64,000 nucleotides of DNA from JAEUHM01 sp964538625 (GTDB lineage Bacteria; Verrucomicrobiota; Verrucomicrobiia; Verrucomicrobiales; Verrucomicrobiaceae), in the NCBI GenBank assembly GCA_964538625.1, contig CAZIGH010000006.1:79853-143852 (forward strand), in the 5' to 3' direction. The position numbers were made by a program, and so were the translations under genes. Of this stretch, positions 52,295 to 60,606 are shown in pieces. The notes beneath the pieces were generated by a model. It made no database searches. It saw nothing but the letters and a program-made list of their open reading frames with translations, and had not been told where the DNA came from. The number at the start of each line of letters is the position of its first letter. The stretch's first letter is position 1.

Positions 52295-52717
52295 TCAGTC
52301 CTCCAGCAGATGACGAATCAGGTCAGTGGAGGTCACCATGCCCACCAGGGTCTTGTCATCTGATTCCACGATCGGTACGGCGTGAAACTCACCCTTCACC
52401 AGCACTTCCGCCGCATCTCGAATCGTTGCAGACTTGCGCAGGGTGCGCACATTCTTCTGCATCACGTCCTCCAGCGTCATCGTGTGGTCCAGCGTCGCAT
52501 CCACAGTACGCTCGTCCGTGTCAAAGGCATCACCAAAACTCACCCTCAGAATGTCTGAGGCACTGATGATACCCAGCAGCTCGTGGCCACTGACTACCGG
52601 AATGTGGTGAATGCCATGTTCGCGGAGCAGTTTGCGGACTTTTGACACTGGTTCCCCCGGATGAACGGTAATCAGGCCGGTGGACATCAGTTTGGTAATA
52701 GGCTGGTTGTGTTTCAT
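52295..52717 (-). CDS. Tandem CBS-domain protein
   Basis: A 140-residue protein made of two CBS domains: PITKLMSTGLITVHPGEPVS with HHIPVVSGHELLGIISASDI, and EDVMQKNVRTLRKSATIRDA with FHAVPIVESDDKTLVGMVTS and TDLIRHLL. CBS pairs bind adenine nucleotides and act as energy sensors. Stand-alone proteins such as this usually regulate a partner that is not apparent here. The start at 52717 (MKHNQPITK) is chosen over 52762. Confidence 0.88.
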   Translation of the reverse strand: MKHNQPITKLMSTGLITVHPGEPVSKVRKLLREHGIHHIPVVSGHELLGIISASDILRVSFGDAFDTDERTVDATLDHTMTLEDVMQKNVRTLRKSATIRDAAEVLVKGEFHAVPIVESDDKTLVGMVTSTDLIRHLLED

Positions 52718-52899
52718 AAGACGCCCACAACCTATCGTCACGCTCCTCGCTCCGCTGCGCATCCTGTGCGATTATGACACCCGGTATTTGCCTTGGCAGT
52801 TCGCCACTCAGAACGGGAGCACAAAACGGAGAGGCAGCTTCCCGTTCCAACCGTGAAAATCGGTGACCTCCACTCCGGTTCACGGAATCCTTCCACCAC

Positions 52900-53421
52900 A
52901 TGTCCCATCCAAATGACTCCGCCGCCTTCATCGCCGCGCTGACCAGGCACCAGCCCGCGCTGGAAGCCTTTTGCCATGCCCAGCTTGGGCATCACCAGGA
53001 CGCACGCGATGTCCTCCAGACCACCTGCGTCAAGCTCTGGGAAAAATCCGCCGACTGGGACCCGGACACCCCCTTCCTGCCCTGGGCCTTTGCCGTCGCA
53101 CGCTACACCGCGCTCTCCCACATCCGCGACAAGATGCGCGACCGGCTCATCTTTGATGAGGACGTGGTGCTGGCCATGGCGGAGGAAACCGAGTCCGCCG
53201 CCTCCCAGTTCGAAGACCGCAGGGAGGCGCTCGCGCATTGCCTGCAAAAGCTGAATCAGGATCAGCGCGACCTCCTTCAACGTCACTACATCGCCGGTCA
53301 CGGCCTCAAAGAACTCGCCGCCGTCATGAACCGCAGCCTCAGCGCCGTGAAAATGACCCTGCTCCGCCTCCGTCAGCAACTCGGCATCTGCATCCAGCGC
53401 CAGCTCCATTCCGCGTCATGA
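52900..53421 (+). CDS. ECF-type RNA polymerase sigma factor
   Basis: 173 residues with region 2 (LEAFCHAQLGHHQDARDVLQ, TCVKLWEKSADW, FLPWAFAVARYTALSHIRDK) and region 4 helix-turn-helix (LNQDQRDLLQRHYIAGHGLK, ELAAVMNRSLSAVKMTLLRL). This matches the Rhodopirellula/Verrucomicrobium ECF family. It overlaps the next gene by ATGA, the usual arrangement with a membrane-bound anti-sigma or sensor protein. Confidence 0.88.
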   Translation: MSHPNDSAAFIAALTRHQPALEAFCHAQLGHHQDARDVLQTTCVKLWEKSADWDPDTPFLPWAFAVARYTALSHIRDKMRDRLIFDEDVVLAMAEETESAASQFEDRREALAHCLQKLNQDQRDLLQRHYIAGHGLKELAAVMNRSLSAVKMTLLRLRQQLGICIQRQLHSAS

Positions 53422-54377
53422 ATCCAGATTCCGCATCCCTCGACTACCGCCTGCTCACCCTGTTGCAATCCGTGCGCGACAGCCAGGACGCCATCGCGCG
53501 CGCCGAGCTGAATGACCTCCTCCGCCATGATCCTGCCGCTCGCGCTGTCATGGCCCGCCTCATGGTGGACGAGCAAGCCCTCATTCAACACCTGCGGGAT
53601 GACAGCCTGCTCTCCATCCTCGAATCCCGCCCTCCCAAACCCGCAAATAAGCCCCGCTGGTATGCCTGGCGTCCGCTCACCGCCGCAGCCGCAGGACTCG
53701 TCTTTGGCGCTTTGTGCAGCACCGTGGTTTATGGCTTCATTTCCCAAAGCCAGACAGCCATCCATGAGACGCCCATCTCCGTCTTCGATCCCGGATTTGA
53801 AAACCCGTCCGCCAGGCTGGACCGTGGCCTCCCTCACCAGGCCGGCGAATGGGGCGTGAACGCAGAGTCCACCATCGTCACCGCAGAGAACGGCGTCCAA
53901 CCCGCCGAAGGCCAGCGCATGTTGCGGCTCCATCCCCGCGACCCGGCAGAGAAAAACCGCGTCACCCAGGCCTATCAGTTGATCGACCTTCGCACGCTCC
54001 CAAGTGCCGAAGCCATAGGCTTGGCCGAACTCCGCCTCACCGCCTCCTTTGCCGCCGCTCGTCGCGACTCCAGTGCCCGCTACCGCGTCCAGGCCATCGT
54101 TCTCGCCCAGCCGCCCGATCAAGTGTATGAGGGCTTCTGGGAAAAGGCGGAGGAGCAGGGCTCCGTCTCCATCTCACAGAAGTTCTCCGTTCCACCATCA
54201 AAACCGGACACATCGCCGTGGAACACCATTTCGCTCAAAGTCCCCTTGCCACCTGCCGCCCAGACGCTCGCCATCATCCTCGGTGCCATGCCTCCGGAAA
54301 ACGACGTCCAAGAACCCACCGTCCACTACCTCGACGCGGTCCGCGTTGATCTGCTCACACCGCAGCCTGTCCCCTGA
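53418..54377 (+). CDS. Membrane-anchored partner of the sigma factor (putative anti-sigma/sensor)
   Basis: 319 residues: a cytoplasmic helical part (LLTLLQSVRDSQDAIARAEL, then LRHDPAARAVMARLMVDEQA) like the N-terminal anti-sigma segment of these ECF partners, one membrane segment near residue 85 (PLTAAAAGLVFGALCSTVVY), then a beta-rich outer part starting ISVFDPGFENPSARL. No FecR catalytic or sugar-binding motif was recognised. Translational coupling to the sigma factor suggests it transmits an envelope or substrate signal. It precedes two secreted proteins that may be the regulon. Confidence 0.7.
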   Translation: MNPDSASLDYRLLTLLQSVRDSQDAIARAELNDLLRHDPAARAVMARLMVDEQALIQHLRDDSLLSILESRPPKPANKPRWYAWRPLTAAAAGLVFGALCSTVVYGFISQSQTAIHETPISVFDPGFENPSARLDRGLPHQAGEWGVNAESTIVTAENGVQPAEGQRMLRLHPRDPAEKNRVTQAYQLIDLRTLPSAEAIGLAELRLTASFAAARRDSSARYRVQAIVLAQPPDQVYEGFWEKAEEQGSVSISQKFSVPPSKPDTSPWNTISLKVPLPPAAQTLAIILGAMPPENDVQEPTVHYLDAVRVDLLTPQPVP

Positions 54378-54483
54378 TGGGATAGACCATACGGTCTTGC
54401 CGTGCCGTCATGCACTCACCTGACAGAACAGAAAAACGTGTCTTGTTACCTGCTCCACAAGACAGTCAAACTTTTACCCAAGC

Positions 54484-55218
54484 ATGAGAGCACCACTCAC
54501 CTTCCTGAGGCTTGTATTGTCTCTTTTCATCGTGGCCAATCACCAGCCGCTCAGCGCACAGATCGGTTCAGGCTGGAGCGAGTATCATCCCGCAGGTGAT
54601 TTGCACCTGGGCAATCTCGATGCTGCCAAGCGAACACTGCATCTTCCCACTGCTGGCTCCATCAGCGAATCGCTTGGCGCTCCAGCAACCGCCTCGTATT
54701 CTCGGGATCCTTCAACCCTGCGCGAGACCTTCTCGCTCCAGGCACCTGGAGAAAGAGCCGAGGTGCGGCTGAAGAACGATTATCTTCAAGGATCCCGTCA
54801 GTTCGAGGGCTACGTGACCGTGCGCGCGCCCATCGAACGCCAAATGATCTTTCAGATCTGGGGCAGTGGAGAGAAAGACCGCGCCACTCAGTTCTTCCTT
54901 CGCGGTTACCATGAGAACGGCGGCACCCTGAAAGCGTTTGTTGCCGGTGCGCCATCCGTCGTGGTGGCCCGCCAATGTTACGACCGCGAGATACGCGTCA
55001 ATGTCATTCATCTTCAGGAAGATGCCGGTGGCCGCATTCTGCTCTATCTCGACGGCAAGCTCGTCCTCGACAAGCCCGACATCTATCCACGCATCGCAAA
55101 CAACCCAAAAGGCAACTACCACAAATACGGCTGCTACGGCTCCTTTGAATCCGAGCATCAATCCGCCGCAGCACATTGGCGCGCCGTCCGCCACTTTCAA
55201 GGTGGTAAGGCACCGTGA
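54484..55218 (+). CDS. Secreted jelly-roll protein, possibly polysaccharide lyase-like
   Basis: A 244-residue exported protein with signal peptide ending NHQPLSAQ. The mature part reads as a concanavalin-like beta sandwich: TLRETFSLQAPGERAEVRLK, FEGYVTVRAPIERQMIFQIW, VNVIHLQEDAGGRILLYLDG and GNYHKYGCYGSFESEHQSAA. The H-K-Y-G-x-Y tail pattern resembles alginate/glucuronan lyase-type jelly rolls, but catalytic residues cannot be assigned with confidence. It is adjacent to a glycosidase-like gene (48 bases), which fits polysaccharide breakdown. Confidence 0.6.
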   Translation: MRAPLTFLRLVLSLFIVANHQPLSAQIGSGWSEYHPAGDLHLGNLDAAKRTLHLPTAGSISESLGAPATASYSRDPSTLRETFSLQAPGERAEVRLKNDYLQGSRQFEGYVTVRAPIERQMIFQIWGSGEKDRATQFFLRGYHENGGTLKAFVAGAPSVVVARQCYDREIRVNVIHLQEDAGGRILLYLDGKLVLDKPDIYPRIANNPKGNYHKYGCYGSFESEHQSAAAHWRAVRHFQGGKAP

Positions 55219-55265
55219 TCATCATTTCCCCCCCTCGCCTCTCGCCCACCTTCTTTTCAACAGCC

Positions 55266-57446
55266 ATGCGACTTCCCCTGCTCCTTTTGCTCCAGGGTTT
55301 CACCATCGCCGCCTCCGCCGCTGGCATCGAACTCCACACCGACCCCACCACTCGTCAGCCCGGACAGTTCGCCGCTGCCGAGATCCAGCGCGAGGCCGCC
55401 GCCAAGGACACAGAGGCAAAGATCCACCTCACCGTTGAAACCAACCCCAAAGCCACGGCGCAGAGCTATCGCATCCAGCGCGCGGGTGACACCTTCCGCA
55501 TCATCGGCACCGATCCCGCCGGAGCCATGTATGGCGGCTTGCACCTCGCCGAGGCCATCCGCACCGGCACCCTGGAAGACATCAAGAACTCCGAGCACCG
55601 TCCGCACATCGCCAAGCGCGGCATCAAGTTCAACATCCCGCTCGACCTCCGCACCCCCAGCTACACGGACACCGGCGACGCCGCCCAGCACAACATTCCC
55701 GAGGTCTGGGAACGCGAGTTCTGGATGGACTACCTCGACGCCATGGCGCGCCACCGTTACAACGTCCTCTCGCTTTGGTCGCTGCATCCCTTCCCCTCCA
55801 TGGTGAAGGTGCCTGAGTTTCCCGAGGTCGCCCTCGATGATGTCTGGCGCACCAAAGCCAAGCTCGATGACTCCTTCAGCTTTTCCGGAACCGGCTTCGT
55901 GCGCCCCGAGATGCTTGCCAATCATGAGGTCGTCAAAAAGATCACCATGGAGGAAAAGATCGCCTTCTGGCGCTGGGTCATGCAATACGCCGCCGACCGT
56001 GGCATCCAGGTCTATGTCTTCACCTGGAACGTCTTCACCTACGGCGCGGACGGCAAACACGGCATCACCGACGATCTCGAAAACCCGATCACCAAAGCCT
56101 ACTTCCGCGCCAGCGTGCGCGAGATGGTGAAGACCTATCCTCTGCTCGCCGGCATGGGCATCACCGCCGGTGAAGGCATGCCTCACGACATGGACAGCAG
56201 GCTCAAGGAAAAATGGCTCTGGGACACTTACGGCGAGGGCATTCGCGACGCGCTCAAAGCCGGACCGAAGCGCGAGTTCAACCTCATCCACCGCTTCCAC
56301 TGGACCGCGCAGGGCGACATCCTCGACGCCTTCAAGGACTATCCCAGCACCTTTGACTTCAGCTTCAAATACTCCGTCGCGCACATGTATTCCATCACCA
56401 AACCACCCTTCATCCAGCCGCTGCTCGAAGGCCTTGCGCCGGGCCGGAAGACCTGGCTCACGGTGCGCAATGACGACATCTACACCTTCCGCTTCGGCGA
56501 CCCTGCCTACATCCGCGACTACATCGCGAACATCCCGCCCGCTGACAAGATCGCCGGTTTTTACATGGGGCCGGACGGCTACACCTGGGGCCGCGATTTC
56601 CTCGAACGCAATCCCGCGCCCGGCCCGCGCCCGCTGGTGATGCAGAAGCAGTGGTATGCCTTCCACCTCATGGGCCGCCTCGCCTATGATCCTTCACTGC
56701 CCGACTCCCATTTCGAAAAACTGCTCGCCGCCCGTCATCCCGGCGCGCCCTCTCACCACCTGTTCCGCGCTTTGCAAGGCGCCTCGCAGACCATGCCGCT
56801 CATCACCCGCTTCTTCTGGGGCGACATCGACCTGAAATGGTTCCCCGAAGCCTGCTGGAGCCATCCAAAACGCAAAGGCGGCGATGGCGGCTTCTACACC
56901 GTCCGACATTTCATGGAAGGCAGCTCCATGCCCGGTGCCAACGTGCTCAACATCCGCGACTGGCGTCAGCGCCTGAGCCAGCGCCAGCCGATGACAGAAA
57001 CAACGCCGCTCGAAATCGCCGACGCCCTCGACGGAGCGGCAGCGCAGACTTTCGCGGCGCTCGCCGCGCTCCGCGACGCGGCCCAATCTGATCCCGAACT
57101 GCAAAAGACTCTCATCGACTGCGAAGCCCTCGCGTGGCTGGGCCGCTACTATGCGGCGAAGATTCGCGGCGCCTGCGCGCTGGCGTTGTTCGACGCCAAC
57201 GCCGACCCTCATGAGCAGGCCGCCGCGCTGCGCCACCTCGGCGACGCGCTTTCGCACTGGAAGAACTACGCTGCCATCCGTGATGCCCACTACGTCCCCG
57301 CGCTCTACAACCGCCTCGGCCAAGTGGATATCACCGCCCTGACCCAAAACGCCGCCGCCGACCTCGACATCGCCCGCGATTGGAAACCCGGCACCCTTAA
57401 AGCCGACGGCAAACGCAGCGGCACCGAAAAAGGCTTCCGGGAGTGA
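55266..57446 (+). CDS. Secreted glycoside hydrolase-like protein (GH67/GH20-type N-domain)
   Basis: The 726-residue protein has a signal peptide (MRLPLLLLLQGFTIAASAAG). Residues ~20-110 match the N-terminal domain of GH20/GH67 enzymes (QFAAAEIQREAAAKDTEAKI, then TFRIIGTDPAGAMYGGLHLA). A large TIM-barrel-like part has RGIKFNIPLDLRTPSYTD, FWMDYLDAMARHRYNVLSLW, QVYVFTWNVFTYGADGKHG, TYPLLAGMGITAGEGMPHD and YMGPDGYTWGRDF; acidic residues in ITAGEGM and FTWN loops are possible catalysts. This organisation resembles alpha-glucuronidase-like enzymes, but family and substrate remain inferred. The frame is open from GTG 55215; ATG 55266 precedes the signal peptide. Confidence 0.68.
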   Translation: MRLPLLLLLQGFTIAASAAGIELHTDPTTRQPGQFAAAEIQREAAAKDTEAKIHLTVETNPKATAQSYRIQRAGDTFRIIGTDPAGAMYGGLHLAEAIRTGTLEDIKNSEHRPHIAKRGIKFNIPLDLRTPSYTDTGDAAQHNIPEVWEREFWMDYLDAMARHRYNVLSLWSLHPFPSMVKVPEFPEVALDDVWRTKAKLDDSFSFSGTGFVRPEMLANHEVVKKITMEEKIAFWRWVMQYAADRGIQVYVFTWNVFTYGADGKHGITDDLENPITKAYFRASVREMVKTYPLLAGMGITAGEGMPHDMDSRLKEKWLWDTYGEGIRDALKAGPKREFNLIHRFHWTAQGDILDAFKDYPSTFDFSFKYSVAHMYSITKPPFIQPLLEGLAPGRKTWLTVRNDDIYTFRFGDPAYIRDYIANIPPADKIAGFYMGPDGYTWGRDFLERNPAPGPRPLVMQKQWYAFHLMGRLAYDPSLPDSHFEKLLAARHPGAPSHHLFRALQGASQTMPLITRFFWGDIDLKWFPEACWSHPKRKGGDGGFYTVRHFMEGSSMPGANVLNIRDWRQRLSQRQPMTETTPLEIADALDGAAAQTFAALAALRDAAQSDPELQKTLIDCEALAWLGRYYAAKIRGACALALFDANADPHEQAAALRHLGDALSHWKNYAAIRDAHYVPALYNRLGQVDITALTQNAAADLDIARDWKPGTLKADGKRSGTEKGFRE

Positions 57447-57490
57447 TGAATCTGCGCGCTTCTGCAATCAGCCGCTTTCCCGCCAAGAGC

Positions 57491-58126
57491 TCATTCCAGC
57501 CGCACCAGGCCACGGCGCAGCGCGGTGACGGTGGCGGAGGTGCGGTCCTGGACGCCGAGTTTGGCGAAGATGTGGCTGAGGTGGTTTTTGATGGTCTGCT
57601 CGGTGCAGCCGAGGGTGTCGGCTATGAGTTTGTTCGGGGTGCCGGCGACGACGTGCTGGAGGACTTCGGTCTCGCGGGTGGTGAGTTCGGGGCGGGCGCG
57701 GCGGGCGTTGAGGCGGGCGGCGAGTTCGGGGGGGAAGTAGCGTTTACCTCTGGCGGCCTCGCGGATGGCGTGGAGCATTTCCTTGCGGCTTGAAGACTTG
57801 GTGAGGTAGCCGGTGGCTCCGGCGGCGACGGCTTGATACACGTCTTCCTCGGTTTCGTTGATGGTGAGCATGATGATGCGGGCCTGGGGGAACTCGGTGC
57901 GGATTTCGGCGATGGCTTGAATGCCGCTGCCATCGGGCAGATTGCCGTCCATGAGGGTGACGTCCGGCTGGTGGGCACGGTATTGCTCGACGGCGCTGGA
58001 TGCGCTGTCGGCTTCGGCGATGACCTGGAGGTCGCCTTCGGCTTCGAGCGAGACTTTGACGCCGGAGCGGACGAAGAAGTGGTCGTCCACGAGGAGCACG
58101 CGAATGATGGCGGGTGTTTTGCTCAT
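57491..58126 (-). CDS. NarL/LuxR-type response regulator
   Basis: 211 residues: receiver with VLLVDDHFFVRSGVK, phospho-acceptor Asp in VTLMDGNLPDGSG, IIMLTINETEEDV and GYLTKSSS (Lys), then a LuxR helix-turn-helix (LTTRETEVLQHVVAGTPNKL, TEQTIKNHLSHIFAKLGVQD). It overlaps the upstream kinase gene by ATGA and is its obvious partner. It is convergent with the glycosidase gene, so control of the nearby secreted enzymes is possible but unproven. Confidence 0.9.
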   Translation of the reverse strand: MSKTPAIIRVLLVDDHFFVRSGVKVSLEAEGDLQVIAEADSASSAVEQYRAHQPDVTLMDGNLPDGSGIQAIAEIRTEFPQARIIMLTINETEEDVYQAVAAGATGYLTKSSSRKEMLHAIREAARGKRYFPPELAARLNARRARPELTTRETEVLQHVVAGTPNKLIADTLGCTEQTIKNHLSHIFAKLGVQDRTSATVTALRRGLVRLE

Positions 58127-60267
58127 GGGGTGCGGAGGTGATGGCTGGTGGGCCGGGTGGGGACGGTGACGGCGATGGTGCAGCCGTTGCCCGGGGTGCT
58201 TTGGATGGTGAGTGTGGCGCGGATTTTGGCGGCGCGTTCTCTCATGCCGAGGAGGCCAAACTGGGTGCTATGCAAAGCGGGCGGGCGGGTGGCGTCGAAG
58301 CCGGTGCCGTCGTCGGTGATGGTGACGTGCAGCTCTTCAGGTGTGAAATGGAAGCGCACGGTGATGTGGGCGGCCTCGGCGTGCTTGAGGGCGTTGGTGA
58401 TGGATTCCTGGATGATGCGCAGGAGCTGAAACTCGATGTGCTGTGACTGGCGCTGCTCCTCGCCTTCGACTTCGAGGGTGATGCGCGGCGTGATGACCTG
58501 GAGGGCATCGATGGACTCGCGCACAGCACCGACGAGGCCGGCGTGTTCGATGGCGCGGGAGCGGAGTTCGAGGATGGAGCGGTGGGCCTCAGTGCGGCTG
58601 TGGGCGAGCATGGCGCGGGCGTTGTCGAGGGCGCGGGAGACGGACGCGGGCAGATCGGGGGCGCATTCGGCGACGGTGTCGAGGTGGATGTTCACGCCTG
58701 CGAGTTGCTGCTCAAGGGTGTCGTGCAGTTCGCGGGCGATGCGGCGGCGCTCATCGCTAAGTGTCTTCTGCTCGAGCTGATGGGCGATGACCTGGGTCTG
58801 GCGGATGACCTGTCGGCGCAAAAGGAACACCCAGGCGCTGATGATGGCGGTGAGCGCGAGCATTCCTACGAGCAGCCAGCGCAGGCGCTGGGCGGTGAGC
58901 CAGGGCGGCCTGCTGATCAATGCGATGTCCGCGTTCTCGCGCAGCAGCAGCGAGAAGGATTCGCGGGCGGCCGGAGCCGTGGGTTTCTCGCAGACGCCAG
59001 TGAGTCGGAGCCAGCTTCCGTTTTCCAAAGCGAGCGGACGGTTGGTGTCGGCACTTTCGGCGAGTCGTGCATAAAAGGTGTGTCCCCCCGCGCCGAGATA
59101 AAGCAGACGGTGGCTGGGACGGTCGAACTGGTCAATCAACTGTCCCTCCACCTGGACGAGGCTGCCGAAGTCGCTGCCTGCGGTGATCGCTTCAGTGGTG
59201 CGCACGAGGGGAGCGAAGGGCACGGCTTTTCGCTTGGTGCGATGGATGCCGTCCTCCAGCCAGACGCCGTCGGCACCCCCGGCGATGAAGCCGATGACAT
59301 CCAGCTCGTCGCCAGTTTGCACGGGGGGTTGCTGTGGTGTGCGCACCCATAGGCCGCCGTGCTGGCTGCCGAGGTAGTAACCGCCGCGTGAGGGATGGAC
59401 CAGGGTGACGATGCCGGAGACGTGCTGTCGCGTCTCGGTGCCGCCGGGCTGCGGTGGCCGGTATTGCAGCAGTTCGCGAAAGCCTCGCGATGGCTGTTCA
59501 AACCATGCTTGCATGGTGGCGAGGTCCGGCTTGATCTGGGTGACGCTGGCGACGAGCAAAGTCACCTTGCGCAGCTGGCTGCGCTCATCCGCTTCTCCAG
59601 AAACCACGCCGCTGATCTCGGCCTCGATATTTTCCCACTGCTTGACGGCGGGCTGTTCTCTTTTGGGACACATCAAGATGACATTGAGCGGGCCGTAACG
59701 GCTGCTGGCATCCACATTGAGCAGTTCGACTCTGTTGTCTGTGTGTTCCACGACCTGCCGGAGAGTCGCCCGGACGCGCACGAACTGATCATGGAAATCG
59801 CCCGTGTTGATCCGGTCCACGCTGACAAGCGGCGCTTCGGGCAGCGGGCCGGTGCCGAGCTTCTCGACGCGCATCACCACCGGGTCGCCCGTGCCGGGCG
59901 CATCGTCAGGATGGAGGGAGATGCTGGGTGAAAACTGCCCGCGCCGGGTAACGGCGGTCATTTCCACGCGGTCACCGGCGGCAAGCATTGGAGCGTCGGC
60001 GGCGTCCACCGGAGGCGGTTTGAAATAGATGCCACCGGTCTCATCCTGAATGAAGCCCAGGCTGTAGAGCGGATTGTAGAAGGTGATGATACCACGCACC
60101 CGCACCGGAAGATGTCGTGCGGCCTCCTCTGGCATGAGCGCCTGCACAGCGGCGATGGTCGTCAGCGTCTTCCCGCCCTCAGCATGCGCAACGAGGGCGA
60201 GCGCAGCGTGAGCAAGAAGCGTGGCGACGAGAGGCTGGACACGAAAGAGCATGGATGCGGGCGGCAT
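58123..60267 (-). CDS. NarL-family sensor histidine kinase with large periplasmic region
   Basis: 714 residues: signal peptide (LVATLLAHAALALVAHAEGG), about 430 residues of periplasmic OB-like/beta domains (VRVRGIITFYNPLYSLGFIQ, DETGGIYFK, HVSGIVTLVHPSRGGYYLGS), one membrane segment (LRWLLVGMLALTAIISAWVF), and a HisKA_3 dimerisation domain with phospho-His in RRRIARELHDTLEQQLAGVN, then HATPase motifs ESITNALKHAEA, ITDDGTGFD and FGLLGMRERA. The repeated OB-type domains are common in verrucomicrobial kinases and may bind carbohydrate or nucleic acid. A start at ATG 60252 is also possible. Confidence 0.88.
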   Translation of the reverse strand: MPPASMLFRVQPLVATLLAHAALALVAHAEGGKTLTTIAAVQALMPEEAARHLPVRVRGIITFYNPLYSLGFIQDETGGIYFKPPPVDAADAPMLAAGDRVEMTAVTRRGQFSPSISLHPDDAPGTGDPVVMRVEKLGTGPLPEAPLVSVDRINTGDFHDQFVRVRATLRQVVEHTDNRVELLNVDASSRYGPLNVILMCPKREQPAVKQWENIEAEISGVVSGEADERSQLRKVTLLVASVTQIKPDLATMQAWFEQPSRGFRELLQYRPPQPGGTETRQHVSGIVTLVHPSRGGYYLGSQHGGLWVRTPQQPPVQTGDELDVIGFIAGGADGVWLEDGIHRTKRKAVPFAPLVRTTEAITAGSDFGSLVQVEGQLIDQFDRPSHRLLYLGAGGHTFYARLAESADTNRPLALENGSWLRLTGVCEKPTAPAARESFSLLLRENADIALISRPPWLTAQRLRWLLVGMLALTAIISAWVFLLRRQVIRQTQVIAHQLEQKTLSDERRRIARELHDTLEQQLAGVNIHLDTVAECAPDLPASVSRALDNARAMLAHSRTEAHRSILELRSRAIEHAGLVGAVRESIDALQVITPRITLEVEGEEQRQSQHIEFQLLRIIQESITNALKHAEAAHITVRFHFTPEELHVTITDDGTGFDATRPPALHSTQFGLLGMRERAAKIRATLTIQSTPGNGCTIAVTVPTRPTSHHLRTP

Positions 60268-60321
60268 TCTACGGGGAGTGAACGACAGCGGAAAAGCTCA
60301 ATCATCCGCCAAGCGGTCATA

Positions 60322-60537
60322 CAGGACTAAAGTGCCATGCGGTGGGTGTGCATCTGCGGAGAGTATTCCCGGGCTTTAGCCCGCCAGGCTTGGATCGGGG
60401 CAAAGCGTTCGAGTCGTCTAGTGATCTGCGCTCGGAGAGAGAGGTGTCTGGTATCCGTGAGCGCGGGAGCTGGCAGCGATTGGACGGCCTGAAGGCCGGG
60501 AATACTCCCCAAGGCCATGCAGGACTAAAGTGCCATG
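60322..60537. repeat. BIME-like element: two inverted REPs between 18-bp direct repeats
   Basis: CAGGACTAAAGTGCCATG occurs at 60322-60339 and again at 60520-60537. Between them are a forward REP (GAGAGTATTCCCGGGCTTTAG at its start, 60359-60385) and a shorter inverse REP-like CCGGGAATACTCC (60497-60509). It lies just upstream of the PEP-CTERM gene. Confidence 0.75.
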
Positions 60538-60606
60538 ACCATGGTCTCGACGACATGGGCCTGCCCCGGTCAAATACGACTGAATCCAACCAGTCAGCCC
60601 ACCACC

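Noticed and set aside
55257..56666. Minus-strand frame of 469 codons
   Set aside because: Antisense to the glycoside hydrolase-like gene; Val/Gly/Asp-rich shadow composition and no motifs.
60535..60606. First 24 codons of the PEP-CTERM frame
   Set aside because: They overlap the direct repeat of the REP element and would place the signal peptide far from the N-terminus; ATG 60607 or 60640 is better.
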